This document shows positions 15,410 to 23,086 of a stretch of DNA of 47,093 nt, in pieces. This DNA comes from Planctomycetota bacterium (GTDB lineage: Bacteria > Planctomycetota > MHYJ01 > WSZJ01 > JACPWG01), in assembly GCA_016197205.1 (NCBI GenBank), contig JACPWG010000097.1, positions 1-47,093 of the forward strand. Reading direction: 5' to 3'. Made by a program: the position numbers and the translations under genes. How positions within the stretch are numbered: position 1 is the first letter of the stretch; every line of letters starts with the position of its first letter. The notes beneath the pieces were generated by a model. That model was given only the letters and a program-made list of their open reading frames with translations. It had not been told where the DNA came from and did no database searches.

Positions 15410-17919
15410 CTCGAGCCTCCCCACTTCGTCAGCCACCAAACGCCCGCGGCCGACGCGGACGCGATGCCGAGGGCCGCGATGCCGGCCCACGCCCTCGGCG
15501 ACAGGGCGTCCGCGTCGCCCGCACCCGTTCGCAGGCTCAGCCACACGACCACGAGGAGGCCGGCCACGCAAGCGGCCGCGAGGGCCGAGGAACCCGGGCG
15601 TCGAGGAGCAGCCGCGGCCTGGGCGGTCTCCACGCGGTCCGTCGGCGCCAGCCGGTACTCCGGCTCGAGGCGGAACGGGTAGGCGGCCTCACGCGCTTCG
15701 CCGGCGGCGGTCGTCCACGAGGCATCGACGCACACGAGCACCGCCGAGCGCGGATTGCCCGTGCGCGTCGTGGCGCCGGCCGAGGCCGGACGCGCGGCCA
15801 TCGCTTCCGCCGCCTCCGCCCACGCCGGCAGGGCCGCGTCGCGCCCCGCCTCCGCGGCCCGCCGAAAGGCCGCGGCGGCCTCGCCGTGCCGACCCGCGCA
15901 GAGCAGGGCGACGGCCAGGTACTCGCCGAAGCTCGCCCGCTCGGGTCGGCGCTCGACCGCGGCCCGAAAAGCCGACACCGCTTCCTCCCCCGCGCCCTTC
16001 GCCAGGGCGGCGAGCGCCCGCGCCACGCAGGTTTCCGGCCGCTCCGGTTCCGCGCGGTCCGCCTCCGCGAGCCGGAGCTGGGCCTCGTCGAGCCGGCCCC
16101 GCTGTATGGCGCGCAGCGCTCGATAACGCGCCGCGTCATACGAGCGCGGGTGCCGCGCGCCGAAACCGGCCAGCGCGTCGTCCAGCGGTTGCGGCGTGCG
16201 TTTCTCCCCCGCCGCGCCTGCGCCCGCGCCCGCTTCCCGCCCGGCGTCGGCCGCGGACGGGGACGCTTCGGCCGCCGCCTTCTCGCTCGCCGCGCTTTCC
16301 CACAGAAGGAGCGCTTCGTTGATCGGCGGCTCGAGCGCCTCCGGGTAGCGGCGGCGCGCCTCCTCGAAGAGGGACCGCGCGGTGAACGGGCGTCCGAGGT
16401 CGAGCATCGCGACCGCGCGATTGTTCAGGTCGGCCAGGCTGCCGGCCGCCTTCGGCTCGCGTCTCGGATAAGGCGACCCGACGCAGGCCCGATAGACGGG
16501 GAGCAGCGAGGCCGCCACCTCGCCGAGCGAGCGCGGCCGGCCCTCGAGGTTCACCGACAGGCAGCGGCGCAGCACGAGATACACGTCGTCGGGGATGTTG
16601 CGCAGCGCGGGATTGCCGGTGTCGACGAGGCGGGCGGCCTCGAGGGCTTCGTGCGCCGAGCGCCCGGTCACCCAGGTGATGTCTCCCGTGAACATCGCCA
16701 GGACGGTCACGCCCCAGGACCACACGTCGGTCTTCGTCGTCAGGCGCGTGCGCTTCTCGGCGGGCACTCCCGCGCGCGCCTGCGCAGCCACGTCGGCTTG
16801 TTCGGGCGAATAGAAGGCAGGCGTCATCCCGCCGTAGTGGGTCACGAGGGCCCGTCGCGTGGCGGGGTCGGTCGGGAGGATCGGGCCCAGCGATTCCCAC
16901 GGCTCCGATTTCGACAACGGCTCGAACGCCTCGCGGCTGCCCGACAGTCCGAAGTCGGTGACCTTCGCCGTGCCCCCGCCCGTGAGGAGTATGTTGGAGG
17001 GCTTCACGTCCTGGTGGACGAGTCCCTGTTCGTGCGCGTGCTTGAGCGCCCACGCGAGTTGGATCGCCACGTCGAGCACGCGTGCGAGCGCGCGGGACTC
17101 GCCCCCCTCGTACAGCCGGCCCGGGCCGTCGGGCCCCCGGATCCAGGAGGAAAGGGAGCCGCCATCGACATACTCGACGAAGAGACGCGGCACGCCGCCG
17201 AGGACGCGGACGTAGAAGCAGGAGGCGACGTTGGGGTGCAGTCCAAGGTTGACCCAGGTCTCCGCCTCCCGCACGAACGCGTCGCGGTCCTTTGCCGCGG
17301 CGAACCATTCAGCGCGGGGCGAGCGCACCGCGAGGTCGACCCCCCAGGCCCGATGGCGAACCGTGTAAGTGCGGCCGAGGCTGCTCACGTCGAGGATCGC
17401 CCGCACGTCATACAGGCCGACGATCCGGTCGCCGACCACCCAGTCGACGGGCACGCCGTCCGGGCCCACTGCGCGGCGTTCGCCCGGCGACTCGGGAGTA
17501 GGGGCGGCGTCGAGGGCGCGGGCGGGCGCGGCGGCAAGCGGCGCGGGTGCGGAGCGGCGGGAGGTTTTCCCCCGCTGAAATTCCAGCGCCGCTTCGAGCG
17601 ACGCGTCGAGCGCGGAAGGCTTCATGCCGATGCGGGAGGCGACCCGGCCGAGAAGCCACCTCTCTTCCGGCGCGATCACCCCGTCGGACGCGGCCGCCTC
17701 GATCAACACTTTAATCAGGGAGTCGCGGTCCTCGGCGTCGGCAGGGATCGGCAGCTCTTTCCGGTTCTTGAGCGCCTCCGTCAGGCAGCTCTCCAACGCG
17801 GCCGGCGCGAGCCCCCACTGGGTCCCCACGGTCCGCAGGAAGGCCCGCTCCCGGAAGTCGATCCGGCCGTCCGCCGTGAGGATGGCCACCACCCAGCGGA
17901 CCCATTCCGTGGCCTGCAT
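15406..17919 (-). CDS. TerB-domain Ser/Thr kinase-like protein, probable pseudokinase, TPR, C-terminal membrane anchor
   Basis: An 837-aa protein. The ATG at 17919 follows GGGAGG; the more upstream ATG (17988) is rejected because it lies upstream of the predicted -10. Residues about 5-125 resemble the TerB-like helical fold, with two ADGRID/SDGVIA repeats. A kinase-like domain spans about 155-480 and retains HQDVKPSN and DFGLSG. However, the glycine loop is degraded (ILDVSSLGRTYTV) and the ATP-anchoring Lys is Arg (DLAVRSP, near 198), so weak or no phosphotransfer is predicted. TPR-like repeats occupy about 490-720. Two hydrophobic segments at the C-terminus (near 770-790 and 808-830) suggest membrane anchoring. 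It is the first gene of the operon with the C45 hydrolase and methyltransferase. Confidence 0.85.
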   Translation of the reverse strand: MQATEWVRWVVAILTADGRIDFRERAFLRTVGTQWGLAPAALESCLTEALKNRKELPIPADAEDRDSLIKVLIEAAASDGVIAPEERWLLGRVASRIGMKPSALDASLEAALEFQRGKTSRRSAPAPLAAAPARALDAAPTPESPGERRAVGPDGVPVDWVVGDRIVGLYDVRAILDVSSLGRTYTVRHRAWGVDLAVRSPRAEWFAAAKDRDAFVREAETWVNLGLHPNVASCFYVRVLGGVPRLFVEYVDGGSLSSWIRGPDGPGRLYEGGESRALARVLDVAIQLAWALKHAHEQGLVHQDVKPSNILLTGGGTAKVTDFGLSGSREAFEPLSKSEPWESLGPILPTDPATRRALVTHYGGMTPAFYSPEQADVAAQARAGVPAEKRTRLTTKTDVWSWGVTVLAMFTGDITWVTGRSAHEALEAARLVDTGNPALRNIPDDVYLVLRRCLSVNLEGRPRSLGEVAASLLPVYRACVGSPYPRREPKAAGSLADLNNRAVAMLDLGRPFTARSLFEEARRRYPEALEPPINEALLLWESAASEKAAAEASPSAADAGREAGAGAGAAGEKRTPQPLDDALAGFGARHPRSYDAARYRALRAIQRGRLDEAQLRLAEADRAEPERPETCVARALAALAKGAGEEAVSAFRAAVERRPERASFGEYLAVALLCAGRHGEAAAAFRRAAEAGRDAALPAWAEAAEAMAARPASAGATTRTGNPRSAVLVCVDASWTTAAGEAREAAYPFRLEPEYRLAPTDRVETAQAAAAPRRPGSSALAAACVAGLLVVVWLSLRTGAGDADALSPRAWAGIAALGIASASAAGVWWLTKWGGSR

Positions 17920-17976
17920 GCGCCTCCCGCGAGCGTAATCTCGGAGGTGGGGTTCTCTGTCTCCCTTCGCAAACGC

Positions 17977-18005
17977 AACATAGCGCATTCGAGGCCCGGA
18001 GTCAA
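17977..18005 (-). promoter_or_regulatory. Sigma70-type promoter of the TerB-kinase operon
   Basis: On the minus strand, TTGACT (18005-18000), 17-bp spacer, TATGTT (17982-17977). Transcription should start near 17970, leaving a leader of about 50 nt. It lies immediately behind the terminator of the upstream selenoprotein gene. Confidence 0.75.
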
Positions 18006-18021
18006 CAAGCCCGCACGGTGC

Positions 18022-18073
18022 AAAAAAAAGCGGCGCGACCGTCTCGCCCCGGGGGGGCGAAGGGCCGCGCCGC
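18022..18073 (-). terminator. Intrinsic terminator of the thioredoxin-like gene
   Basis: Read on the minus strand: GCGGCGCG stem arm (18073-18066), GC-rich loop with a further small hairpin, complementary arm (18037-18030), then eight T (18029-18022). It lies 60 bp past the stop of the gene at 18133. Confidence 0.85.
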
Positions 18074-18132
18074 CGTGCGCTCGGGCGAACGCGCCGTCCG
18101 GGGGCGCGCGGGAACGTCCCCGCGTCTGCAAG

Positions 18133-19146
18133 TTACTGGTACTGTTCGAGGAGCGTCCGGGCCTCCGCGGCCGCCTGGGTGTCCGGGAATTTCTGGAGGA
18201 TGAACTTGCAGCCCGCGACCACCTGCTGGAAGCCCTCCGCATTTTTTTTGCGGAACTGGCCGGAGCCCGGGTCGCGGTCGCCTTGAACGGGCTTGAGACC
18301 GGCGATGAGGGCCTGGACCTTCGCGAGCACGGCCGAGGCGTCCATCTCCTTCTTGACCGCGGGGTCCTTCCGCTGGACGTCCAGCTCCTTCTTCGCTTGC
18401 GAACCGACCTCGTCGTCCTTGAAGCGGGCGGCGAGCACGTCGAGCGTCTTCACGCAGGCCACGGGGTCGGAGGCCTTCCGCGCCATCGCGCCTTCCATCT
18501 GTCGGGTCGCGGCGCCGTTCAGCGAGTCGAACATCATCTTCGCCTCGGCGGCCTCCTCCGGGTCCTTGCTCGACAGCTTGGCGCGGAGGGTCTTGAGGAC
18601 CTGGCCGAGGTTCTTGCCCGCGCGCACCTGCGACGCAAGGCTTGCCAGCTTTTTGTAGGGGCCGGGGCCGACCATGGCGGCGAAGGTCTCGCCCAGGAGC
18701 TCCTTCACCTTCGACTCTAGCTCCGCCCCGTGCGGGTTGTCGGCGGCCAGCCTGCCGTCCGGCCCGAAGAGGAAGCCGTGGGGGATGCCCGTGACGTGGG
18801 CGCCCTTCAACTCGCCGCCGGTGGTGAGCTGGAATTTCACGCCCTTCGACTGGGCGAGCCGGGAGATCTCGTCTTTGGAACTGCCCTGGCACTCGAGGCC
18901 AATGATGTGGAAGCCCTGGTCCGCGTACTTCTGGTGAAGCTCCGCCAACTGCGGAAGCAGTGAGAGGCAAGGGGGTCAGTGCGTGCCCCAGTACTCGACG
19001 TAGACCACCTTGCCGCGCATCTCGTCGAGGGAGAGCGCTGCGCCGTGAACGGTCGTGCCGGGCTTGAGGTCGTCGAGGGCCATGCCCCCGGCAAAGGCGG
19101 GCGCGGCGAGCAGCGCAAGCGCGCCGAGGAGCAGAGGAATCCGCAT
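18133..19146 (-). CDS. Exported thioredoxin-like UxxC selenoprotein (UGA at codon 57)
   Basis: A 337-residue reading frame interrupted only by one in-frame UGA (18978-18976). The ATG at 19146 has AAGGAGG 8 nt upstream. An N-terminal signal peptide ends near AFA-GG (residue 20). The redoxin core reads KVVYVEYWGTH, then UGA, then PPC, in place of the usual WCxxC of TlpA/AhpC-like proteins. The protein continues in the same frame with PQLAELHQKYADQGFHIIGL and a typical FLFGPDGRL strand. The C-terminal 170 residues are helical and Lys-rich. UGA therefore sits exactly on the first catalytic Cys (U57-P-P-C60). A hairpin with bulged U and apical GU follows at 18958-18939. Reading: selenocysteine, giving a periplasmic thiol-selenol oxidoreductase. 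Alternative: nonsense mutation or sequencing error, which would leave a 56-codon fragment. It is monocistronic, with its own terminator. Confidence 0.8.
18939..18958 (-). promoter_or_regulatory. Putative bacterial SECIS element
   Basis: Minus-strand hairpin GCU(U)CCGC / AGUUG / GCGGAGC: seven pairs, a single bulged U at 18955, and a five-base loop with GU at its second and third positions. The loop begins 26 nt after the UGA. A bulged U, an apical G/U and this spacing all match what is known of the E. coli fdhF SECIS and of bacterial SECIS models. Confidence 0.65.
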
Positions 19147-19281
19147 GGCAACAGCCTCCTTCCCAAAAACGAACGCTTCCGTTCGGTGGCGTGCGACGCA
19201 TGCCGTCGCGTTCGCGACCGCGGGCCCCCCGCGGGCGTCCCAAGGCCGCCGAACCGGAAGGCGAATAATCATGCGCTGAAG

Positions 19282-19310
19282 ATCGTAACGTCGTTGCGGG
19301 AAGAAAACAA
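19282..19310 (-). promoter_or_regulatory. Possible promoter of the selenoprotein gene
   Basis: Minus strand TTGTTT (19310-19305), 17-bp spacer, TACGAT (19287-19282). The leader would be about 130 nt. The -35 is weaker than in the other promoters of this window. Confidence 0.4.
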
Positions 19311-19472
19311 GAAAAAAATGGGAGAGGCGGGAAAGGCTGTCAGCGGGCACGCGCCGGCCCGGGCCACAAAGGACGAGCCACCGAACGCGCCGAAGACGCC
19401 GAAAGCTTGCGAGCTTCGCCGGGTCGAAAGCGATCCATCACAGAAGAGGGTAGAGAGCGGCAACCGGTGATT

Positions 19473-19498
19473 GTGGTGCAGGGCTTCCGCCCTGCACC
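19473..19498. repeat. GTGCAGGGC palindrome, copy 1
   Basis: GGTGCAGGGCTTCCGCCCTG followed by CACC forms a hairpin with a TTCC-type loop. Further copies lie at 28225-28248 (imperfect right arm) and 28519-28544 (inverted). Confidence 0.75.
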
Positions 19499-19626
19499 CG
19501 AACTCGCGTAAACTCTCCGACCCCCCTCATCCCTTTGAGGTCCCGACCCTCGCCCGTGCACAGCGCGGGTCCGGCCGCACATCCATCGGACGATCGCTCC
19601 AACCCCGCACGACCGCACCGCCGCAT

Positions 19627-20568
19627 TCACGCGTCCAGTGAGGCGGCGACTTCCTGGGCCGACAGCGCGCCCACGAGCGCTTCGCGCAGCAGCCACGGGT
19701 CGGCGCCGAGGGCCAACAGCAATTCCCCTGCGTCCGATGCGGCCGCTCCGCGCAGCCCGCAATAGACGGGCTTGCGATCGAGCCCCAGCTCGAGCGCGAC
19801 CGCCAACGAGTCCGCGTCTTCCATCGGGCAGAGCAGGTAGGCGTCGAAGTCGAGTCGGCGCGCCGCGCGGAGCGCCCACGCCTGCCCCCAGTCGGCGTCT
19901 CCCGCGAACGCCACTTCCGGCAGAAGCCCGCCGCCGATCGGCGCCGCCCTTCCCAGGAGGACTCCCCGCTTGCCGCTCGAGTTCAGGCGCCGCGCCAGCG
20001 CCGTGAACGCCGCGAGCAGCTCGGAATCGCTGCCGACCACTGCGACGAGCCCGGTCGCTTCGAGGACCGAAGCGCACGACTCGAGCGGGATCAAATTTGG
20101 GGCGGCGGCGTGCGCCTGCTCTCCGTGCGCATCCACGGTCACGCCTGCTTGCGCCGCCGGCGCAAGCAGGGGTGGGTCAAAATCAATGTGCAGCACTTCG
20201 CCGCGATCGGAGGGAAGCGAAGCGACGGTCGCGACGATGCGCTCGCCGCGCAGGACGTGGTCGAGTATCCCCTGCTGCGGTCGACTGCGTTCGCTGAGAT
20301 CGAGTCCGGCCAGGATTTTGATGCGGGTCATGCGCATTCTCGCTGCTACGGGTTGGAGCGTGCGCTCGTCCACCCAGCGCCCACCCCGGAGAAGCGACAG
20401 TCGGACGCCGTTCGCGAGTGGCGTGAAGGCGATGGCCGTGACGCCGCTGCGCCGGGCGTCCGCGAGCAGCTCGTCCGTCCGCTCGACGACGTGGGCGTCC
20501 CCCTGCTCGTCTTCCGGCGAAGGGCGGCCATCGAGCGCGCCGCCCGAATCGCGGTTCTGCTCGTTCAT
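19627..20568 (-). CDS. Degenerate GspE/PilB-like protein (second of pair)
   Basis: A 313-aa protein whose ATG lies in an ATGA overlap with the upstream gene stop. It is recognisable as a type II secretion/type IV pilus ATPase relative through the N-terminal domain, which ends in DLSERSRPQQG, the counterpart of the family hallmark AERRxPQDGR. The segment where Walker A should be (GLVAVVGSDSEL) has no GxxGxGKT, and there is no GEIRD, His box or zinc-binding Cys quartet. It is therefore not a functional ATPase on sequence. It resembles a shortened, further decayed copy of its neighbour. A structural or regulatory partner role, perhaps heteromeric with the neighbour, is inference. Confidence 0.65.
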   Translation of the reverse strand: MNEQNRDSGGALDGRPSPEDEQGDAHVVERTDELLADARRSGVTAIAFTPLANGVRLSLLRGGRWVDERTLQPVAARMRMTRIKILAGLDLSERSRPQQGILDHVLRGERIVATVASLPSDRGEVLHIDFDPPLLAPAAQAGVTVDAHGEQAHAAAPNLIPLESCASVLEATGLVAVVGSDSELLAAFTALARRLNSSGKRGVLLGRAAPIGGGLLPEVAFAGDADWGQAWALRAARRLDFDAYLLCPMEDADSLAVALELGLDRKPVYCGLRGAAASDAGELLLALGADPWLLREALVGALSAQEVAASLDA

Positions 20569-21761
20569 CGGCGCAGGGCCTCCAGCGCTTCCGGTACCGA
20601 GAGGAGGCCGGCCTCGAGGCGGGAGCGAAGGTCCTCGACAAGGCTCCCTCGGCCACCGGGGAAGCCGGCCGCGCGCAGCTCGCCCTCACCGGCACCGGAA
20701 AGGAGCTTGCCGCGCACGCCCTCCGAAAGCTCGAGCAGCTCCCCGAGAAGCTGTCGTCCGGCGAACCCGGTCCCGCGACACGCGCTGCAGCCGGCGGCGG
20801 ACCAGACCTCTGTCGCCAAATGCAGCGCATGACGCTCGGCCGCGAACCGGGCCTGACCGACATCGGCCGAAGCGCGGCCCTTGCAGCGTGCGCACAGGCC
20901 GCGTGCCGACCGCACGTGGAGCACGCCGGCCAGGCGCTCCTGCACGACCGAAGGAGGCACGCCCATCCCGCGGAGCCGCGTGGGAACGCTCTCGCAGGTC
21001 CTTGCGTGGAGACCCGCAACAACCAGCCGCGTGCCGCTGCACGCCGCGAAAGCCGCGAGCAGGTCGCTCGTCGCGCGCAGGACGGGCAGTATGATGAGCT
21101 CGAACCGGTGACCTGCGGCGGCCCGCAGCGCAACGTCGAGCGTCAGGCCCGTGACCGGGGAGAGCGTGGTTTCGGCGAAAGAGTCCCCGCCGATGGCGCC
21201 GCTCTCGCTCAGGACGTGGGCATGCAGGCCGAGCGGCGCCGCGAGCCGCGCCGTCGCAGCCAGTCCCGCTTCGAGGTCGGAGGCGCCGCCTGATAGGAGC
21301 AGGAGGCCACGCCCTTCCCGAAGGAGGGCGTCGATGCGGGGATCGCAGAACGTCGAGAACAGCGGATCCGCCGACCAGCCCTGGGGAGGGTCGCGCGGGA
21401 GCACCGCGATCCGGAAGGCCTCGCCGTGGACGGTGGGTAGGGTGAACACCGTAGTCGCGAGCGTGGGCTCGCCCGTGAACGTAAGGCTGCCCTGCTGCGG
21501 TCGCCGGCGTTCGGCGATGTCCATGCCGGCGAGGCCCTTGAGGCGACCCGTGAGCGCGTGCATGAGGAGGCGATGCACTCCGGCGCCGGCGACGAGCGTG
21601 CCCTCGACGCGATACTGGACGGCGACCTGCTCCGGACCGGGCGTGAGATACACGTCGGTCGCGGCGAGTCGCCTCGCTTCATCGAAGATCCGGTGCAACG
21701 CGTGGACCACGGGCGACGCATCGAGATCTTCGTCGGGCGAGGAAGGCACTTCGTCACTCAC
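20565..21761 (-). CDS. GspE/PilB-like protein lacking ATPase motifs (first of pair)
   Basis: A 398-aa protein of the secretion-ATPase superfamily. It keeps the N-terminal subdomain with AERRRPQQGSLTF (83-95) and the C-terminal zinc-binding quartet CARC (290-293) and CSAC (325-328), followed by GTGFAGRQLLGE. The catalytic parts are gone: Walker A has become SGGASDLEA near 157-165, GEIRD has become PVLRA near 226, and the His box is AGLHA. It starts at GTG 21761 inside the GTGA that ends the MazF-like gene, with GGAG 8 nt upstream. Preserved fold elements plus loss of every ATPase motif suggest a maintained non-catalytic protein rather than a decaying gene, since the frame is intact. A functional secretion system is not visible next to it. 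Confidence 0.7.
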   Translation of the reverse strand: MSDEVPSSPDEDLDASPVVHALHRIFDEARRLAATDVYLTPGPEQVAVQYRVEGTLVAGAGVHRLLMHALTGRLKGLAGMDIAERRRPQQGSLTFTGEPTLATTVFTLPTVHGEAFRIAVLPRDPPQGWSADPLFSTFCDPRIDALLREGRGLLLLSGGASDLEAGLAATARLAAPLGLHAHVLSESGAIGGDSFAETTLSPVTGLTLDVALRAAAGHRFELIILPVLRATSDLLAAFAACSGTRLVVAGLHARTCESVPTRLRGMGVPPSVVQERLAGVLHVRSARGLCARCKGRASADVGQARFAAERHALHLATEVWSAAGCSACRGTGFAGRQLLGELLELSEGVRGKLLSGAGEGELRAAGFPGGRGSLVEDLRSRLEAGLLSVPEALEALRR

Positions 21762-22207
21762 GCCCGGGGCTCCGTAGCGACGCCTCCGAACCGTGCTGCT
21801 TCAGCGACGCGGCCGGAGGGTGAAGCGGTGGAACGTGGAGGATGCGGTCCAAGGGCGTCCCGCAGGCCCGACTCGACACGCAGCATCGCCTCCGCCGGGA
21901 AGCGTCCCAGGCGCTTCGGGATGAGGTCGAGCGGAATGGTAACGAGCGTCTGGCAGTCGACGATGCTATCGACCCAAAGCCCGGCCATGCGGCCGGCGGC
22001 GCTGTTCTGGGTCACGAACACTTTGCAGGGCAGCTCCCGAGAGGAGCGCGCGCTCGCGATGGCTGCCTGGATGACGACTGCGCGTCGCCGATTGTAGCGG
22101 TCCGCTTGCACAACCAGCGCCGGCCGGCGCTCCTGCTGGAGCGAGCCCTCGGCCGCGACGAGCGGGAAGGCAACGAGCACGACATCCCCGCGTCGAACTT
22201 CAATCAT
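21758..22207 (-). CDS. MazF/PemK-like endoribonuclease toxin
   Basis: A 149-aa protein. The start at ATG 22207 (MIEVRRGDVVLV) is chosen from the family N-terminus; no strong Shine-Dalgarno is visible. Family features in order are RRGDVVLVAFP, RPALVVQADRYN, a central VIQAAI strand, GLWVDSIVDCQTL and LGRFPAEAM. MazF toxins cleave mRNA at short motifs and are neutralised by a cognate antitoxin, here the RHH protein encoded 79 bp upstream. A C-terminal Pro/Arg-rich extension of about 30 residues is unusual for the family. The stop overlaps the GTG of the GspE-like gene by 4 bp, so the toxin is co-translated with the downstream pair. Confidence 0.85.
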   Translation of the reverse strand: MIEVRRGDVVLVAFPLVAAEGSLQQERRPALVVQADRYNRRRAVVIQAAIASARSSRELPCKVFVTQNSAAGRMAGLWVDSIVDCQTLVTIPLDLIPKRLGRFPAEAMLRVESGLRDALGPHPPRSTASPSGRVAEAARFGGVATEPRA

Positions 22208-22286
22208 GGTCGTACGCGTCCAGGGCAGGATCGTCCCCGTCAGGGGCGAGGGCCCGTTGCTGAAGGAGCAGCCCACCGGGCCCGGT

Positions 22287-22427
22287 TCAGTGGCCCGCGA
22301 CGTCGGCGGCTTCCTGCTCGACCCACTCTTCGATTACCTCGCCCATCGTTCGCCGGCCCCGGGCTGCGAGCACCTTGAGCTGCGCATGCGCATGCTCGGA
22401 GATGTAGATCATCGTGCCCCGCGCCAT
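22287..22427 (-). CDS. Small ribbon-helix-helix-type antitoxin
   Basis: A 46-aa protein starting MARGTMIYISEHAHAQLK. The pattern of a short N-terminal strand (TMIYIS), a basic helix (HAQLKVLAARGRR) and a second acidic helix (TMGEVIEEWVEQEA) fits CopG/RHH antitoxins, which bind operator DNA as dimers through the strand. It lies directly upstream of the MazF-like toxin in the same orientation, which supports the pairing. It likely autorepresses the operon; the operator is not identified, although ATAAGCAGCTTAT near 22693-22705 is a candidate dyad further upstream. Confidence 0.7.
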   Translation of the reverse strand: MARGTMIYISEHAHAQLKVLAARGRRTMGEVIEEWVEQEAADVAGH

Positions 22428-22880
22428 GGAAGCGTCTCCATCGGATTGTTGAGGCCGCGGTCCGCACTTGATTTGCCGGCCCGTCGGCCGAGTGCGGTCA
22501 CCGTCCTGGATGGCCGAGTCGGCCGTTCGTAGTTCCGCCTTCAGGCGGAACGTCGGGCGGCATGGCTGTGGACCGCGGAGCCCTGGGCGAACGGCGCGTC
22601 AGAGCTACGCCCACGGGCCCCCAGAGCGGCGCCGAAAGGGACACCAAGCCCGTGGAAGCCATGTGCACAGTCCATCCTGTACATGCCGCATAAGCAGCTT
22701 ATCAGGTAGGAGCGCCCTTCGTCAATCTGCTGCCTTGCGGCGGGCGCCGGCGTGGTCCAAGCGCGCCTTTCTGAGCCTGGGGGCTCGGAAGCACCGCCCA
22801 CCGGCCTTCCGCTCGAAGCCTCGAATCGACGGGAACGAATGCGAACGATGGACCTGGCCGGCGACGGTGAAGAAATCGAG

Positions 22881-23000
22881 CATGGTCTAAATGCGTGTGA
22901 CCCTCCCCGATGGGCCACTTTCGGTAGGGGCACGGCGCTGCCGTGCCCACGAAGCGAGGCTCCGTGGTCGGCCCCGCGCACCGCGAGCGGCAGTTTCAAC
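22881..23000 (+). repeat. 120-bp dispersed element, copy 1
   Basis: Begins CATGGTC and ends CGGCAGTTTCAAC. A central hairpin (22924-22950) reads GTAGGGGCACGGCGCTGCCG then TGCCCAC, followed by GAAGCGAG. Equal-length or similar copies lie at 26693-26812, 28315-28434 and 28748-28867. A variant core is at 43786-43920. Confidence 0.8.
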
Positions 23001-23021
23001 CATGTCCGAGATCGTGCCGTC

Positions 23022-23050
23022 TTGACTTGCCCGCGCGTGCCGGGTATCGT
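23022..23050 (+). promoter_or_regulatory. Sigma70-type promoter of the kinase-cyclase gene
   Basis: TTGACT (23022-23027), 17-bp spacer, TATCGT (23045-23050); predicted start near 23057, about 30 nt before the ATG. It lies just downstream of the 120-bp element. Confidence 0.7.
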
Positions 23051-23086
23051 GCCGACCTGAGAGTTGCGGGTTTCGGGAGAATGGTG

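Larger units (their letters stand above)
19147..19626. other. Intergenic region with two palindromic repeats
   Basis: Leader of the selenoprotein gene plus noncoding DNA. It contains a copy of the AGCCACCGAA repeat (19368-19405) and the palindrome at 19473-19498. No gene seen. Confidence 0.65.
22428..23086. other. Divergent intergenic region with repeats
   Basis: Lies between the antitoxin (minus) and the kinase-cyclase gene (plus). It contains a foldback-arm fragment (22527-22550, GTAGTTCCGCCTTCAGGCGG), a full 120-bp palindromic element (22881-23000) and the kinase promoter. No gene seen. Confidence 0.65.

Noticed and set aside
17920..17988. Upstream start of the TerB-kinase gene at 17988
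   Set aside because: It lies upstream of the predicted -10 (17977-17982) and would not be on the transcript.
18976..18978. Two separate genes divided by the UGA in the thioredoxin-like gene
   Set aside because: The frame is continuous, homology spans the codon, and the second part has no ribosome binding site at its first ATG (18948).
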